A DNA stretch of 22,230 nucleotides from Hypsibius dujardini (lineage: Eukaryota > Tardigrada > Eutardigrada > Parachela > Hypsibiidae): positions 1-22,230 of the forward strand of contig LRSR01014449.1 in assembly GCA_001579985.1 (NCBI GenBank), given 5' to 3'. Below the pieces are notes generated by a model. The model was not told the DNA's origin, searched no databases, and saw nothing but the letters and a program-made list of their open reading frames with translations. The position numbers were made by a program, and so were the translations under genes. Of this stretch, positions 1-9,437 are shown in pieces; position 1 is the stretch's first letter; every line of letters begins with the position of its first letter.

Positions 1-200
1 CTCCGTTGCGTACAGGATAAAATCCCCACTGAATAATCACACAACAAACATTTTCAGTAACAACATAACTGCCAGTAATAAGATCAAAAATTAAAGTATG
101 CTTTCTAAATGAAAGTTTAGCAAATTCTCAAAAGATAAACAAAGATATGCTTAAATTTGCATGTGATAATGTCAAAATTAGTCGCAATTAATTCAAGTTA

Positions 201-206
201 TTTATT
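201..206 (-). promoter_or_regulatory. Poly(A) signal AATAAA (minus strand)
   Basis: AATAAA read on the minus strand, about 40 nt downstream of the stop codon at 246-248. It supports transcript termination for the charged-protein gene here. Confidence 0.45.
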
Positions 207-245
207 TATATTTTTTTAGTTAAAATGAGTTGCTTGTTTGTGATA

Positions 246-1335
246 CTAGAAGTAATTTAAAAATAATTTGAACTGAAATAAGAAGAACCAAGTTTGGTAT
301 CTGTAAAATGTAAGAATAACTAACATGGGAACGGAAAGAACAGCACTGGCTGCAGTCAAGGGGAAATCCGTCTGCTGTGATTGTGTCTCCCGCGTCTCGA
401 TGGGACAGCTGTCGCCCTCCTCATCCCGGTAGCTGTATCGCTCTGGCGGAGGAGGATAAGGCCGCCGACTGGGACGCTCTTGATAGGAGTCTTCCGCTTG
501 GCTGACCGTCGGTCGCTCCAGGTACCCAGTCGACCGTCCGCCGCTGTAGGTGCCGTTTACCCGCCTAGCTCGGTCCCTCTCCCGCTTCACCAGCAACTGG
601 ATCAACCGACTGTCTTCCTCTTCTTCTTCTTCGTCTTCCGGCGATAGGGGTTCCGCTTGCTGACGACCGTATTCTTCATCCGCGTCTTCGTACGGTCGAC
701 TTTCGTTGCGACGTTGGGAGTAAGGTCGGCGTCCGTAACGGCTCTCACTTGGCTCGTCGGGAATTTGATTCCACGAATCATCCTCGGTACCGTAACTACT
801 GTCTAAATACGTCAACGAACCAAGTTATATAATTAGACAGGCAGAGCTGCGAATAGACAGAGCCAGTGAGGTACACAGCCATAGAAACAGGCAAAAAGCC
901 AGGCTGACAGACAGACAGACAGACAAGCAAACAGACAGGAAAACAGACAGACATACGAACAGGCAGACAGGCAGACAGGCAGATTATGGACATACAGACG
1001 GATAGAGGGACAAGTTTGGTGAGAAGTATTCAGTCAAACTGATGAAATGAGAAATTAACAGACCGTTGCGTCTTCCTGGGTATCGGTCTCGTTTGGAGAT
1101 GCGGTCGCGATCTCTGTCAGCTGGGTAGTTGCCTCCAGTGCCATTTCTTCGGACCGGCCAGTCATCCTCCTCCTTCAAATTTCCCAAAACGGGCCGGTTT
1201 CGTCTGAGGTACTCTGCGTTGGGGTCATAGCGACGAGGCGGGCGTTGAAAGTATTCCGTCGGCCTTCGGTCTCCGTAGATGGGCGGAAGCACCGTCGTTG
1301 AAGGTCGTGGACGTCCTGGAAGTGCATCTGGGCTA
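246..1335 (-). CDS. 3' part of an unrecognised Arg/Asp/Glu/Pro-rich protein gene (two exons, 5' end unresolved)
   Basis: I do not recognise this protein. Two coding exons are visible on the minus strand. The upstream exon (about 1335-1064) encodes a Pro/Arg/Tyr-rich stretch (DALPGRPRPSTTVLPPIYGD ... RDRDRISKRDRYPGRRN). The downstream exon (802-246) begins after a clean TTTAG acceptor and encodes an acidic/basic low-complexity region with a run of Glu (PEDEEEEEEDSRL) and a PPPP run. Joining RRN-G|AC gives Asp and keeps the frame; the donor GTCTGT is weak. The last 30 or so residues are hydrophobic and aromatic (VPMLVILTFYRYQTWFFLFQ) and could be a tail anchor, but this stretch is AT-rich, so it may instead be 3' sequence read by chance. 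AATAAA on the minus strand (201-206) lies 40 nt past the stop and supports an end at 246. Upstream exons and the start codon were not found. Confidence 0.5.
840..982. repeat. Degenerate (GACA)n/(GGCA)n microsatellite
   Basis: Imperfect tetranucleotide repeat of GACA and GGCA units, densest at 905-982, inside the 261-bp intron (803-1063) of the charged-protein gene. It creates an open but meaningless Cys/Val/Leu frame on the minus strand. Confidence 0.85.
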
Positions 1336-3050
1336 CTACATACATGCAAGGCCAAACAAGGTGTCAACTGAATTATTTGATACGGTAATTATGAGAGAAG
1401 GTATGAGTACGTACTTGGCTGCCAGCACACTCAATTGCACATCTATCCAAAGAAAGACAAAGTGAAAGAAGGTATTTAATCTTCCATGGACAATTGACGG
1501 ACTGACCTTCATTGTATACAAAACCGACCCCAGATGGACGTGTGGTTGCGCATCGGACAGCTCCTGAGAATTATTAGACAATCTATGAGAATATATCGAT
1601 TGGTCTTGCTTCACTTCATCGGCCACAATACTTAACCATATATGTCCTCCACAAATAAAGAAAGACCGATGAACAACACTAGAACCAAGAAAAAATGAAT
1701 GCCTAGCCTCATTCCTCGGTTCCTCAGGTGAAATAAATGAAAAAGAAGCTCATTAAGAAGAGAAGTTATAGGTTGAAAGACTTTCCAAGGTCAAGTGAAA
1801 GAAAGAGAATTATAAGCAGCGCGAATTGAGCAGTGTCCAACCAGCATCGGAGATGTGGCAAAATGAATGGGTGATGAGGTTAAAATGAAAGAGTCCAATA
1901 ACCTCGATGGCGTAACTCGTTGCAATCTTTATCAGGCAAATTAAGCGTTCAACTCCAAATGAAGGAGTCAATTTTGTTTAATGCGAAGGGGCTAATTGAG
2001 ATGAGTGTCCAAGGCGCGTAGCTTCCTCGCTGCCAACGCCGGGGCGGGCCGTCGTGCAGTACAACGACCTAACTGGAACGACGGCGGAACAATAAGTAGC
2101 GTGGCCCACAAGTCCGCGTCCGCGAACCCCTACAAAACACCAAAGCGTAAACTTGGACGATTTTAACACGCTGATATGAGCCTGAAAAAAAGGGTCAATT
2201 CTATATGGGTTCGTGACGAGTGAAACCAGTGGAAATGTCCTGCACTTTGACAATCTTCTTGCCCTTCAGTAAGAAGAGTAAACCGAGCACCATATAAAAA
2301 GGGTCATGGCAGGAACAACAACGAAACTTTCCCTATTTGTCCTATTATTTATCCATGTCAATAGTAATGAAAACATTTTAAAAGCACATTACTTAATTAT
2401 TTGAGTCGAGTGAGATATATATTCCTTTGCTAGTAATTAATATACCGCCGTACATACTGTAACAGTAACAATTGTCAATTAGGGAAGGAGGTTTCTTCTC
2501 CGTCAACAACCTCAAGTGCCCTGTATAGTACTATATATATTCTGCATGTTAATGACCCAGGCATATTTAGTCCTTTTTTTGTCATGTACAGCGCCCAGTT
2601 CCTTCTTCTTCGTTGACGGCGCTAATTAAATTTCTCACGATATTTGCTGGCTTCATCCAGTAAAACACACGCGACAAGCCAACGCGCCATTTTTGCAGTC
2701 CTCCCCTTGTAGTGCCTGCGTGAAGAATAGAAATTTATTCGCTAATACTTACCGTACGACCGTACAATAGTTAACCATGGTGAGTGTGAACCCAATCAGA
2801 GTTACTCTATTGGAGCAGGAAGGAAAAATGTAGGGGCCCTGTCACAGAAACCTTTCCGTGGGGTGAATTAATTACCGATATAATACCTATAATGCGAGAC
2901 TTGTACTGTACACGAGTTTCCTTAGCGACAAATGTCATCATTCCATAAAGAAAGCAGCACACAGAGTAAAGAACAGTCTCTGGTTCTTTCTAAATTCCTG
3001 TAGTAATTTCTGTATTAGCTGGTTGTCTCTAGTGAGGAAAGGAATTGTTG
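1336..3050. other. Gene-poor stretch, possible promoter of the downstream plus-strand gene
   Basis: No convincing coding exon was seen. 5' exons of the minus-strand charged-protein gene may lie at about 1340-1620, where short open frames and GT donor-like sites occur, but none could be joined with confidence. A G+C-rich patch at 2020-2130 gives an open minus-strand frame of ordinary low complexity that I do not accept as a gene. A TATA-like box lies at 2293-2300. Confidence 0.5.
2293..2300 (+). promoter_or_regulatory. Candidate TATA box (TATAAAAA)
   Basis: CATATAAAAAGGG on the plus strand matches the metazoan TATA consensus. The nearest plus-strand gene starts at 3051. A TCTCTAG acceptor at 3030 would allow a spliced 5' UTR linking the two. 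This is inference only. Confidence 0.25.
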
Positions 3051-4593
3051 ATGATGCGTCTCGATTACCGTCTCACCTACGACACCCTCCGTCAGTTTTG
3101 GGAACGCCAGTTAGCCGCGGACCCCAACCGACCGTCCTCCAACGCCGACCGTCAAGAGGACATTCCTCGAGTCGCGGAAACCTTCACCGATGTGGCTCGT
3201 CAAAGCGGTCTCAACCTGCCGGCTGATGATTTCGCTCGTCCGTCTCGAGCGACATTGCCGCCGCAGATGGCGGACCTGATGGAGGAGATTGACGAGCTCA
3301 AGTATCAATTCGGCCGACTGGAGAGGGCTTATCACGAGGAGAAGCGTCTGAGGCAGGAGAGTGGGCGACAATGCGCCCAATACTATGACATGGCGCGTGA
3401 GTCCAATGCGGAAGCTCTCCGTCAGCTGGCCGCCACAAAGCGACTCAATAAACTCGTCTACTTGATGTCTTACTATCTCCCGCCTGACCATCAAGCTCAG
3501 CGACATGTCAGGAAGATTGTTCATGGGATGAGTTTCGACGGACCCTACTCTACCGATTTCCAACCTCAGGTATGGCGGCCTGGAAAAAGTCAATCTTGAT
3601 TAATCGCGTTTCATGTTGGAGTCATCAAAAACTCGGGCAACTTTGCATGTGCCTAGCCGCAATTTTTCAAAACATACTTCTGCTGTTGTTAAATAGTTAT
3701 TGGCGATTAACAGAGCCGCAAATTAACGCAATCAAGTGAAAGGTATATAGTATTTAATAATTTTACGGGACTAAGTCTGAAGAATTTAAAAGCCAGGCCC
3801 ACAAGAAAGACATAGAACGCATCCCTCGGCGCTTCTCTTGCGTCCTGGCACTTAACAACACAATCGTCATGTTAAACCATCAAATTCCAAATCAAATGAC
3901 AGTAAGTCATTACTAAATCATTAATTTTAAAATTAAAAATGCTAAATCATTAGTTTAATCAATACACAATCATGTTGAAGAAAAGATAAGTAACGCGTCC
4001 AGCTATCTTTGCACTTAATCATTAGTTGCTGTGAAAACTGACGCTCCTTCTATTACATTAACAATCTTTCGCAGGACCATCAAGTGAAGGCCTTGGAATA
4101 TCGACGTTCCAACCGAGATCTTGATCAAGACCTGAATCAAGACCTGAATCATCCTCTCGGCAAGGGCCTTGCAGGCAGAGGGAGTTGTCGTGCAATCATC
4201 CCTTGGAGAGACCATCACCTGGCAGATAATAACTGGGCTCCTCATCCATTCTCCTCGGAGAGTCCGCTCTACAACCGCGAGGACTGCCAGTTCCCGACCA
4301 ACGGGCACAACTTTGAGGACGATGAACCCCCGTTGGTCTACGGGCCTCATCGTCTTCAAAGCCTTCATCTTAACCCAGGAGGGGTTAATAAGATGGATGA
4401 CTGTCGAACTGGTCCTCCTCCGTTGGAGAAGCAGCGAGGAAATGGCAAGCAGAGAACCTGTTTCGGCATTAACTTCACCGACAACATAGGAGGGATGGAG
4501 GTTGTCAGAAATAGTTTCAAGTATTTAGAGCAGCATCTCGGAAATTTAGCCAATTTGTTTGACGATTTCTCCGATGGATTGATCGGTAAATAA
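3051..4593 (+). CDS. Unrecognised two-exon protein with central coiled coil, 345 aa
   Basis: Exon 1 is 3051-3569 and exon 2 is 4075-4593, with intron CAG|GTATGG...TTCGCAG|GAC in phase 0. An in-frame TGA at 3033 and tandem ATGs at 3051 and 3054 fix the start. There is no signal peptide or membrane segment, so a cytosolic or nuclear location is likely. Residues about 75-130 are charged and heptad-like (MADLMEEIDELKYQFGRLER ... EEKRLRQE), consistent with a coiled coil. The N-terminus is helix-prone (LDYRLTYDTLRQFWERQL). Exon 2 is His/Asn/Asp/Pro-rich with an imperfect LDQDLNQDLNHPL repeat and four scattered Cys, ending in a helix-like NSFKYLEQHLGNLANLFDDF. I know no family with this layout. Codon use and G+C rise clearly against the flanks, which supports a real gene. 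It converges on TDG with only 63 bp between the two stops. Confidence 0.7.
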
Positions 4594-4656
4594 TGACATC
4601 TGCTTTAATACAACTGTTGGATAGAATGTTTTTTACAAGGTACTGGTCAATTTTGT

Positions 4657-5145
4657 TCACTTTGCAAAGACTACCTTTTCAACTTGCAAAGCAGTGACTT
4701 TACCCAACAAAAAGTCTCTCAAGTGAGCAATTCCTTGGTAGAATTTTAATTTGTCTTGTAAGCGGGGCCATTTAGTGCCACGGGGACTGGAAGACGGCAT
4801 AACGTACAGTTGGACATCCGGCGCGCCGGACAGCGGTTCAGGCTGCTTTCCCAAGGAGAACTCTTTCCCACCGGTAAAGGCTTCATAAATGCCCAAACCG
4901 TTGAAGACGACTATCCGGGGCCGGTATTGGAGAATCTTCCGACGGAGCTCGACGGCACCTTCTTTCAGTTCCGTTTTGGAGAGATCGGAGCTGGACTGGG
5001 AAGGACGGCTAACAATGTTGGTCAGGCCGATGTTGAAGTCCAGGATGCGGATGTCGTCGTGGAATGTCAGGGCTTCTGGGACTAAGCCAGAAAGGTGGAG
5101 GCATTTCCCTGGACAGAGAAGAGTAGTTCTGCCTGACTCACTCAC

Positions 5146-5212
<67 letters not shown>

Positions 5213-5904
5213 GCCTATCTGTCTGTCTGTCTGCCTGTCTGTCTGTCTATCTATCACCTGCTAAGATGTCTGGCTGATATGATTGGGTTTGTCATATGTC
5301 AGTTCAAAAGTCCAAACGTCGTGATCTATTGAACTATCTGACCAACCCACAAATCAATCAATAAACTTGACCATGATGTCATAAAAGCGGAGCAAATTGA
5401 TGAGCGAATCAACCGATCAAGCAATTACATGAACGTACAGAAATGATTTCCTGGACCGGCATAATGATGCTTGTTGGATGCGGAGTTAAAGCCTGGATTG
5501 AAGCCGACCTAGAAGGTAAACGACAATGAGGATAAGGAAATTAGATTATGTTGCTTTTACGGGCGGTGTGGAGTGATACAAAGAGAATATCGAGGCCGTG
5601 TTTGAAATAATCCGGTAAGCGAACATCCGAAATGTCATCCATCATCCGTTTGCTTTTCTTTTTCCGATTCACATTATCTGTCGGTCTACCAAGAATAAAC
5701 AAATACGCTTTTTTTTCATCGTAATCAGCTCGATGGAGGCTGTTGAATTGAATGATACCTTTGCTTTGTGGATAAATCTGCATTGGGAGTCTTATTCAAA
5801 AGCAATGTCTCACTGGTTCCATCTTTCGAGGGCGAGAGGTTCCTTTTCCTGCCGGTATTCGGACGGAATGCAAACTTGGACAAGTTTAAAAGGTCTTTTT
5901 CCAT
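4657..5904 (-). CDS. TDG: G/T mismatch-specific thymine DNA glycosylase (TDG/MUG family), 257 aa
   Basis: Removes T or U opposite G (in vertebrates also 5-formyl- and 5-carboxylcytosine), starting base-excision repair in the nucleus. Exons on the minus strand are 5904-5759, 5685-5580, 5508-5439 and 5108-4657. All junctions are GT-AG, all phases agree, and the sum is 774 nt. Residues about 65-250 form the glycosylase core. The motif VGFNPGFNSA carries the family's catalytic Asn (N88, human N140). KHHYAGPGNHFWKCL follows, with the His equivalent to human H151. Then come SGLVPEAL, IGLTNIVSRP, the core strand RIVVFNGLGIYE, GKQPEPL and the DNA-insertion loop VMPSSSPRG (human SSSAR). The N-terminus is short and basic (RKKKSKRMMDD), and there is little beyond the core, so the long tails and C-terminal SUMO region of vertebrate TDG are absent. 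The start at 5904 is the first ATG after an acceptor (5913-5914), so a further 5' exon is possible. Confidence 0.93.
5147..5252. repeat. (CTGT)n microsatellite
   Basis: About 25 near-perfect CTGT units with occasional CTAT/CTGC variants. It sits in the third intron of TDG (5109-5438), close to the acceptor of the last exon. Confidence 0.95.
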
Positions 5905-6015
5905 ATTGAAGCCTGAAAACAAAAATGGCTAAAATATAATTGTAGCGGTAAGAAATGAGATGATTGTGTGAAAATAACAAAAAAACTGATATCAGTATCA
6001 ATTCTATTTCATTGA

Positions 6016-6107
6016 GTTGCGTTGGCCTAATGGTAAGGCGTCGGCCTCCGATTTGTTAAATTGAGCGAGTCAGCCGGAGATTGAGGGTTCAAATCCCTTG
6101 CGTGACT
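6016..6107 (+). tRNA. tRNA-Arg(CCG) with a 20-nt intron
   Basis: It folds as a cloverleaf. The acceptor arms are GTTGCGT (6016-6022) and GCGTGAC (6100-6106), 7 bp with several G-T pairs. The D arm is GCCT/AGGC. The anticodon stem is TCGGC/GCCGG, the variable loop AGATT, and the T arm GAGGG-TTCAAAT-CCCTT. The A box (TGGCCTAATGG) and B box (GGTTCAAATCC) fit the pol III consensus, and a TTTT terminator follows at 6110-6113. The anticodon loop is interrupted after the purine 3' of CCG by 20 nt (TTTGTTAAATTGAGCGAGTC), the standard 37/38 intron position. Removing it leaves a 72-nt tRNA without CCA, reading CGG (Arg). Not run through a tRNA scanner. Confidence 0.9.
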
Positions 6108-6109
6108 AC

Positions 6110-6113
6110 TTTT
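6110..6113 (+). terminator. RNA polymerase III T-run terminator
   Basis: TTTT begins 3 nt after the tRNA discriminator base, as expected for pol III termination. Confidence 0.7.
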
Positions 6114-6114
6114 G

Positions 6115-6716
6115 GGCATTTTTTCCCCATATGTTTTGGGCATTTCTTTTCTTGTCACAATCTGTGGACCTTCTCATCACCGTCCGTCTGGCGTTCGATT
6201 TCTTTCGTAAACGTCGCTCGCCAGTCGGTTTTACCACTAATTTGGACCTCTCCGTTAAAAATGGGCCCTCCGTCGCAATCTGTCTGTTTATAGGTGGGTC
6301 TACAGTACAGTCTGCCTGTCGTGGAAAACCATCGGTGTTTCGATCTAAATCAAGTTTGTTTGTTCTGCATTCTATGTGAGGCAATGCCATAGTGCTGGTG
6401 TACCCTTGTTATTTTATTTGTCTCTATTCCTATGTCTGGCCAAATACAAAGACCCCAACTTAAAAGAGTACTTGGCTCGAGATGGTTTCCTACGACATGA
6501 ATCGTAATCAATGATTGAACCTAATCCCGTTTGAGTAAACGGCGTTATAACAAAACAACACTTGACGAATTATCACGGAATATAGTACAGACAGGAAGGG
6601 AAGGGTAAAAGGCCGATATAAATTGCCGTTAAGGTTGGCTCATGTTCGATTTGGTTTAGACATTACAGACAACCAAAAGGCTTGGCTCAGCTGAATAGGA
6701 ATAGCCCTCCCCCGTT
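6115..6716. other. Intergenic stretch between tRNA-Arg and the SAHS gene
   Basis: No gene was seen. A short direct repeat (TTTTGGGCAT, at 6110-6119 and again at 6135-6144) follows the tRNA terminator. Open frames here on both strands lack splice or family support. The 3' UTR of the minus-strand SAHS gene should lie at its right end; I saw no canonical AATAAA nearby. Confidence 0.5.
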
Positions 6717-8064
6717 TCAGGAAGATTGGTCCCTTTTCAAGAAACGCTTAGCAACGATTCCATCCATCTTGTATGTCTGTAAGGCAGAGAAAAGACATTT
6801 CTTTATAGTAGTCATATAGAAGTTCGCAGGAAGCAAGTATATTGTATACAGACGTACTATAATGAGCTCTTGACCGACCACTTCGTAGTTTTCGTTGTAT
6901 TGTTTGCCGATGGCGGATATTTTGACGTGGGCTTGCAGTTTGTCTCCGTCCTCAGTGAAGTTGTACCTCATCCCCGAACCAAACTCATCCATAACCATTT
7001 CCTCGCCCAGCCTTAAGTTCCAGGTGCTAGTGAAATTGATTGCGGGCACATCCAGTAAGACCTTGTAGTTGTCTCCGTCGTCGCGGGTGATGGTGATGGT
7101 GGCTTTTGGGTTGCCGCTAAACTGCTCCAGGGGGAGGCCTAAAAATGATCAATCAAAACGGGACGGTCAGCCCGATATATGGCGAGTTATCAATTGCTAT
7201 GTCCACAACTTTTTTCCCGAAACATTAGGCACAACCTTTTTCTCAAATCCCATTGTAACTTGGGCTTCACCGACTATGGATGGCCAAAACTGAACTAAAC
7301 TACAGTCAAAACTTCATCATTTAATCTTCTCTCTAATTATTTCAGTTAACTAAAAATAATAAAGTTTTTGTTCCTGTACTGAAGGTTTAAATATTAGAAA
7401 CTAGAAAAGCTAAAGCTAGTTAGCTAGCTTCAATTAAAACTAAAAACGACAGACTAAAAGTTATAGTTTCAAAAAGAAACTAAGCTAAACATTTTTAGAA
7501 AGCTAATTATTAGTTGACTCTCTTTGTTCGCTTTTGAAAATTCTCCAAAGGTACCGTCATCTGGTGTATTCCAACAAAATATGCCAATTGCTAATTATGG
7601 TTTTGTTCCCTCTTTTGAAAAAAAGCCATCAATTAGCGATTAAACTGTTTGATATTTTTAGGGATAAAGATTGTGCTGATAAAAAAGGTTGTGCCCAACA
7701 TTTGGAGAGAATTAAGTTGTGGGTATAGCAATTGATAATTAAAAAGGCTGTTTGTGGGTTGCGAGCATAGCCTTTTGCAAAATATATTAATAATTCATTC
7801 CTTCTAATCTAAAATGTCAGCGCAATTGAGCGAAAGACATTAATGTCTCCTCCTTACCAAGAGCTGCCACAAACTGATCCCAGTTCTCAGGAGCCTTCTC
7901 CGAGTTGGTCCAGACACCCAACCACGGCTGTGCAGCCGATGTAACAGAGACCATAACTGCGAATGGTAAGAGTACTTTAGCAATGACATAATTAGCCGAT
8001 ACATTAAAGATGGATTAGCAGAGGTCTTACCGAAGAGGGCGAGGACAAGGAGAATCCGAGACAT
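6717..8064 (-). CDS. SAHS: Secretory abundant heat-soluble (SAHS) protein, 157 aa
   Basis: Tardigrade SAHS proteins are secreted, heat-soluble beta-barrels related in fold to fatty-acid-binding proteins and implicated in desiccation protection. Exons on the minus strand are 8064-8031, 7956-7858, 7138-6858 and 6776-6717. All junctions are GT-AG with agreeing phases (474 nt). Residues 1-19 (MSRILLVLALFVMVSVTSA) form a signal peptide split by the first intron. The mature N-terminus PWLGVWTNSEKAPENWDQF followed by VAALGLPLEQF matches the FABP-like opening G-x-W...ENFD-x-F...LG of the family. Later come the strand-like GDNYKVLLDVP, LGEEMVMDEFGSG, YNFTEDGD, VKISAIGKQYNENYEV and the C-terminal YKMDGIVAKRFLKR, all typical of SAHS. 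The mature length of about 138 aa is as expected. No obvious lipid-binding Arg-x-Tyr pair was checked. A plain FABP is less likely because of the signal peptide and the SAHS-type motifs. Confidence 0.9.
7187..7738. repeat. Degenerate inverted-repeat element inside a SAHS intron
   Basis: The left arm (7187-7241, starting TTATCAATTGCTAT) and right arm (7681-7738, ending ATAGCAATTGATAA) are reverse complements over about 55 bp with a divergent centre. The inner ends GGCACAACCTTTTT also match. The 440-bp interior is A+T-rich, with cryptic AACTA/AGCTA repetition at 7390-7500 and no coding potential. It looks like an old non-autonomous TIR element. No target-site duplication could be fixed. Confidence 0.6.
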
Positions 8065-9437
8065 TTTTATGCGCCTATAGAGAAATTTATATTGGCAATC
8101 GTGAAAAGAGAAAAAGTAGGGTAAAATGGAAAAGCTTTAGTAAGAGTGGGAGAATGATTTACGGCCACAAGATTTGAGGGCAAGATTGGTTGGTTTGTCT
8201 GTTTGAGCCCGCTGCGGCGATCGATTGCGATCAGTGGCTGAGGCAAAGATTCCTCCACAAGATGTACGATGAATTTGGCATACCTTCCAACCAAGCCCTT
8301 TTTCTATTCTAATAGGGACCGCGGTCTGTAGATTGAAATAAACTTTAAGTGGAGCTGTTTCATCCACAATTCAGTTTGGAATATAGTCAGACATGGGTAG
8401 TTGTGGATGGAGCTAGTCATCGTTTCAACAAAATGCACCTACCTCTGCCCCTGCACCTCCGACAAAATTATTTGGCCAGAATGCCGACATACGAGAGGGA
8501 AGAAGCCACAACAGCAGCCCCTTGAATATTGTACATGCGATTGCTTTGTTGAAAGCGGGGACTTGTTTTTGTTGAGTTGGAACGGACGGTTGACAGACCG
8601 CAGTCTATGTTAAGGTGGCCATGGTTTAATACCAATTCCACCGTCAAAGCTCGAGAACGGTCCCGACGATGATAGTGTATCAACGGCTCCGGCTCCCCGT
8701 GCGAAAAATTGTCCGTCTTATGCGGCGTTGTTAACGCCGTTCTGGGACTGAAGTGACCATCTTCTCGCTCTGGTTTAGGCCGTCGATTCGACCGTAAATA
8801 ACTGAACAAACACACAGCTGATTTTGGCTCCCACTGCGGAAGCTGTCGGCGTTATGTAGACTTTACCCCGTATTATTCAGATTATTGAAAGAATCTTTGC
8901 TTGTACAATTAATTGATCACCAAAAACCCCGGCTCAATTCCACGTAGTATTACAGTATGGAACATTGGATACTACCGTAATACTTGATTGGACCGTGCCA
9001 CATCGGGAAAGGAGATGGGTCGGACAGGCGATCGACCAGAAATACTGTAATTGACTTGGTCACACTTGTTTTTCGTCCGAGATGCCACTTTTTGCATTGA
9101 CTCTACAATAATATGAATAGTAATTGACCAATGTTAGTTAAGGTTAATGCAGCCGGGGTGTTCCTCGCCGTTTGGTTGCGCTGCAGTCCCTATTCTCTTT
9201 GTGGGCTTCCGCCTTTTCATTCCGCATACTTTACATTTCAGTCTCCTCGCTTTCGCGCTTGAGGATTTATCTTCCTCCACCCGCCCTGCTGTGGCTTAAC
9301 GCATTACCACCCCAAAATAATAAACAAAAATGCAAGTATTCAGATTCAATCCGAATCCGGTACTCCCAGCCCGCAACCAATCGTTTCATCCGAGATGCCA
9401 CTTTTCCCATTGCTTCTACAACAATAATAACAAAGGA
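8065..9437. other. Intergenic region between divergent SAHS and cysteine-rich genes
   Basis: The region separates two genes read away from each other, so both promoters should lie here. No clear TATA box at a sensible distance was found for either gene. An AATATAAAT on the minus strand at about 8086-8094 lies only 25 nt from the SAHS start codon. A GGCGTTGTTAACGCC hairpin lies at about 8731-8745. A leader-like segment at 9074-9119 resembles the 5' leader of the gene at 9438. Confidence 0.5.
9074..9430 (+). repeat. Two direct copies of a leader-like segment (9074-9119 and 9384-9430)
   Basis: TCCGAGATGCCACTTTT is identical in both copies. It is followed by the similar GCATTGACTCTACAATAAT and CCATTGCTTCTACAACAAT. 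The second copy is the immediate 5' leader of the cysteine-rich gene at 9438. The first copy has no ORF after it. This looks like a partial tandem duplication of the promoter/5' UTR. Confidence 0.65.

Noticed and set aside
796-993. Cys/Val/Leu-rich minus-strand frame
   Set aside because: A direct translation of the GACA microsatellite.
1336-1626. 96-residue minus-strand frame as a 5' exon of the charged-protein gene
   Set aside because: Composition is unlike the neighbouring exons, and no donor of the right phase could be matched.
1978-2253. 91-residue minus-strand frame over a G+C-rich patch
   Set aside because: No motif, no splice partner and no poly(A) signal; the G+C patch alone explains the open frame.
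3111-3593. 160-residue minus-strand open frame
   Set aside because: Antisense of the better supported plus-strand exon with coiled coil and proper splice donor.
5144-5252. Possible CRISPR-like array
   Set aside because: A simple tetranucleotide microsatellite without spacers, in a eukaryotic intron.
8086-8094. AATATAAAT as a TATA box for SAHS
   Set aside because: Only about 25 nt from the start codon, which leaves no room for a 5' UTR.
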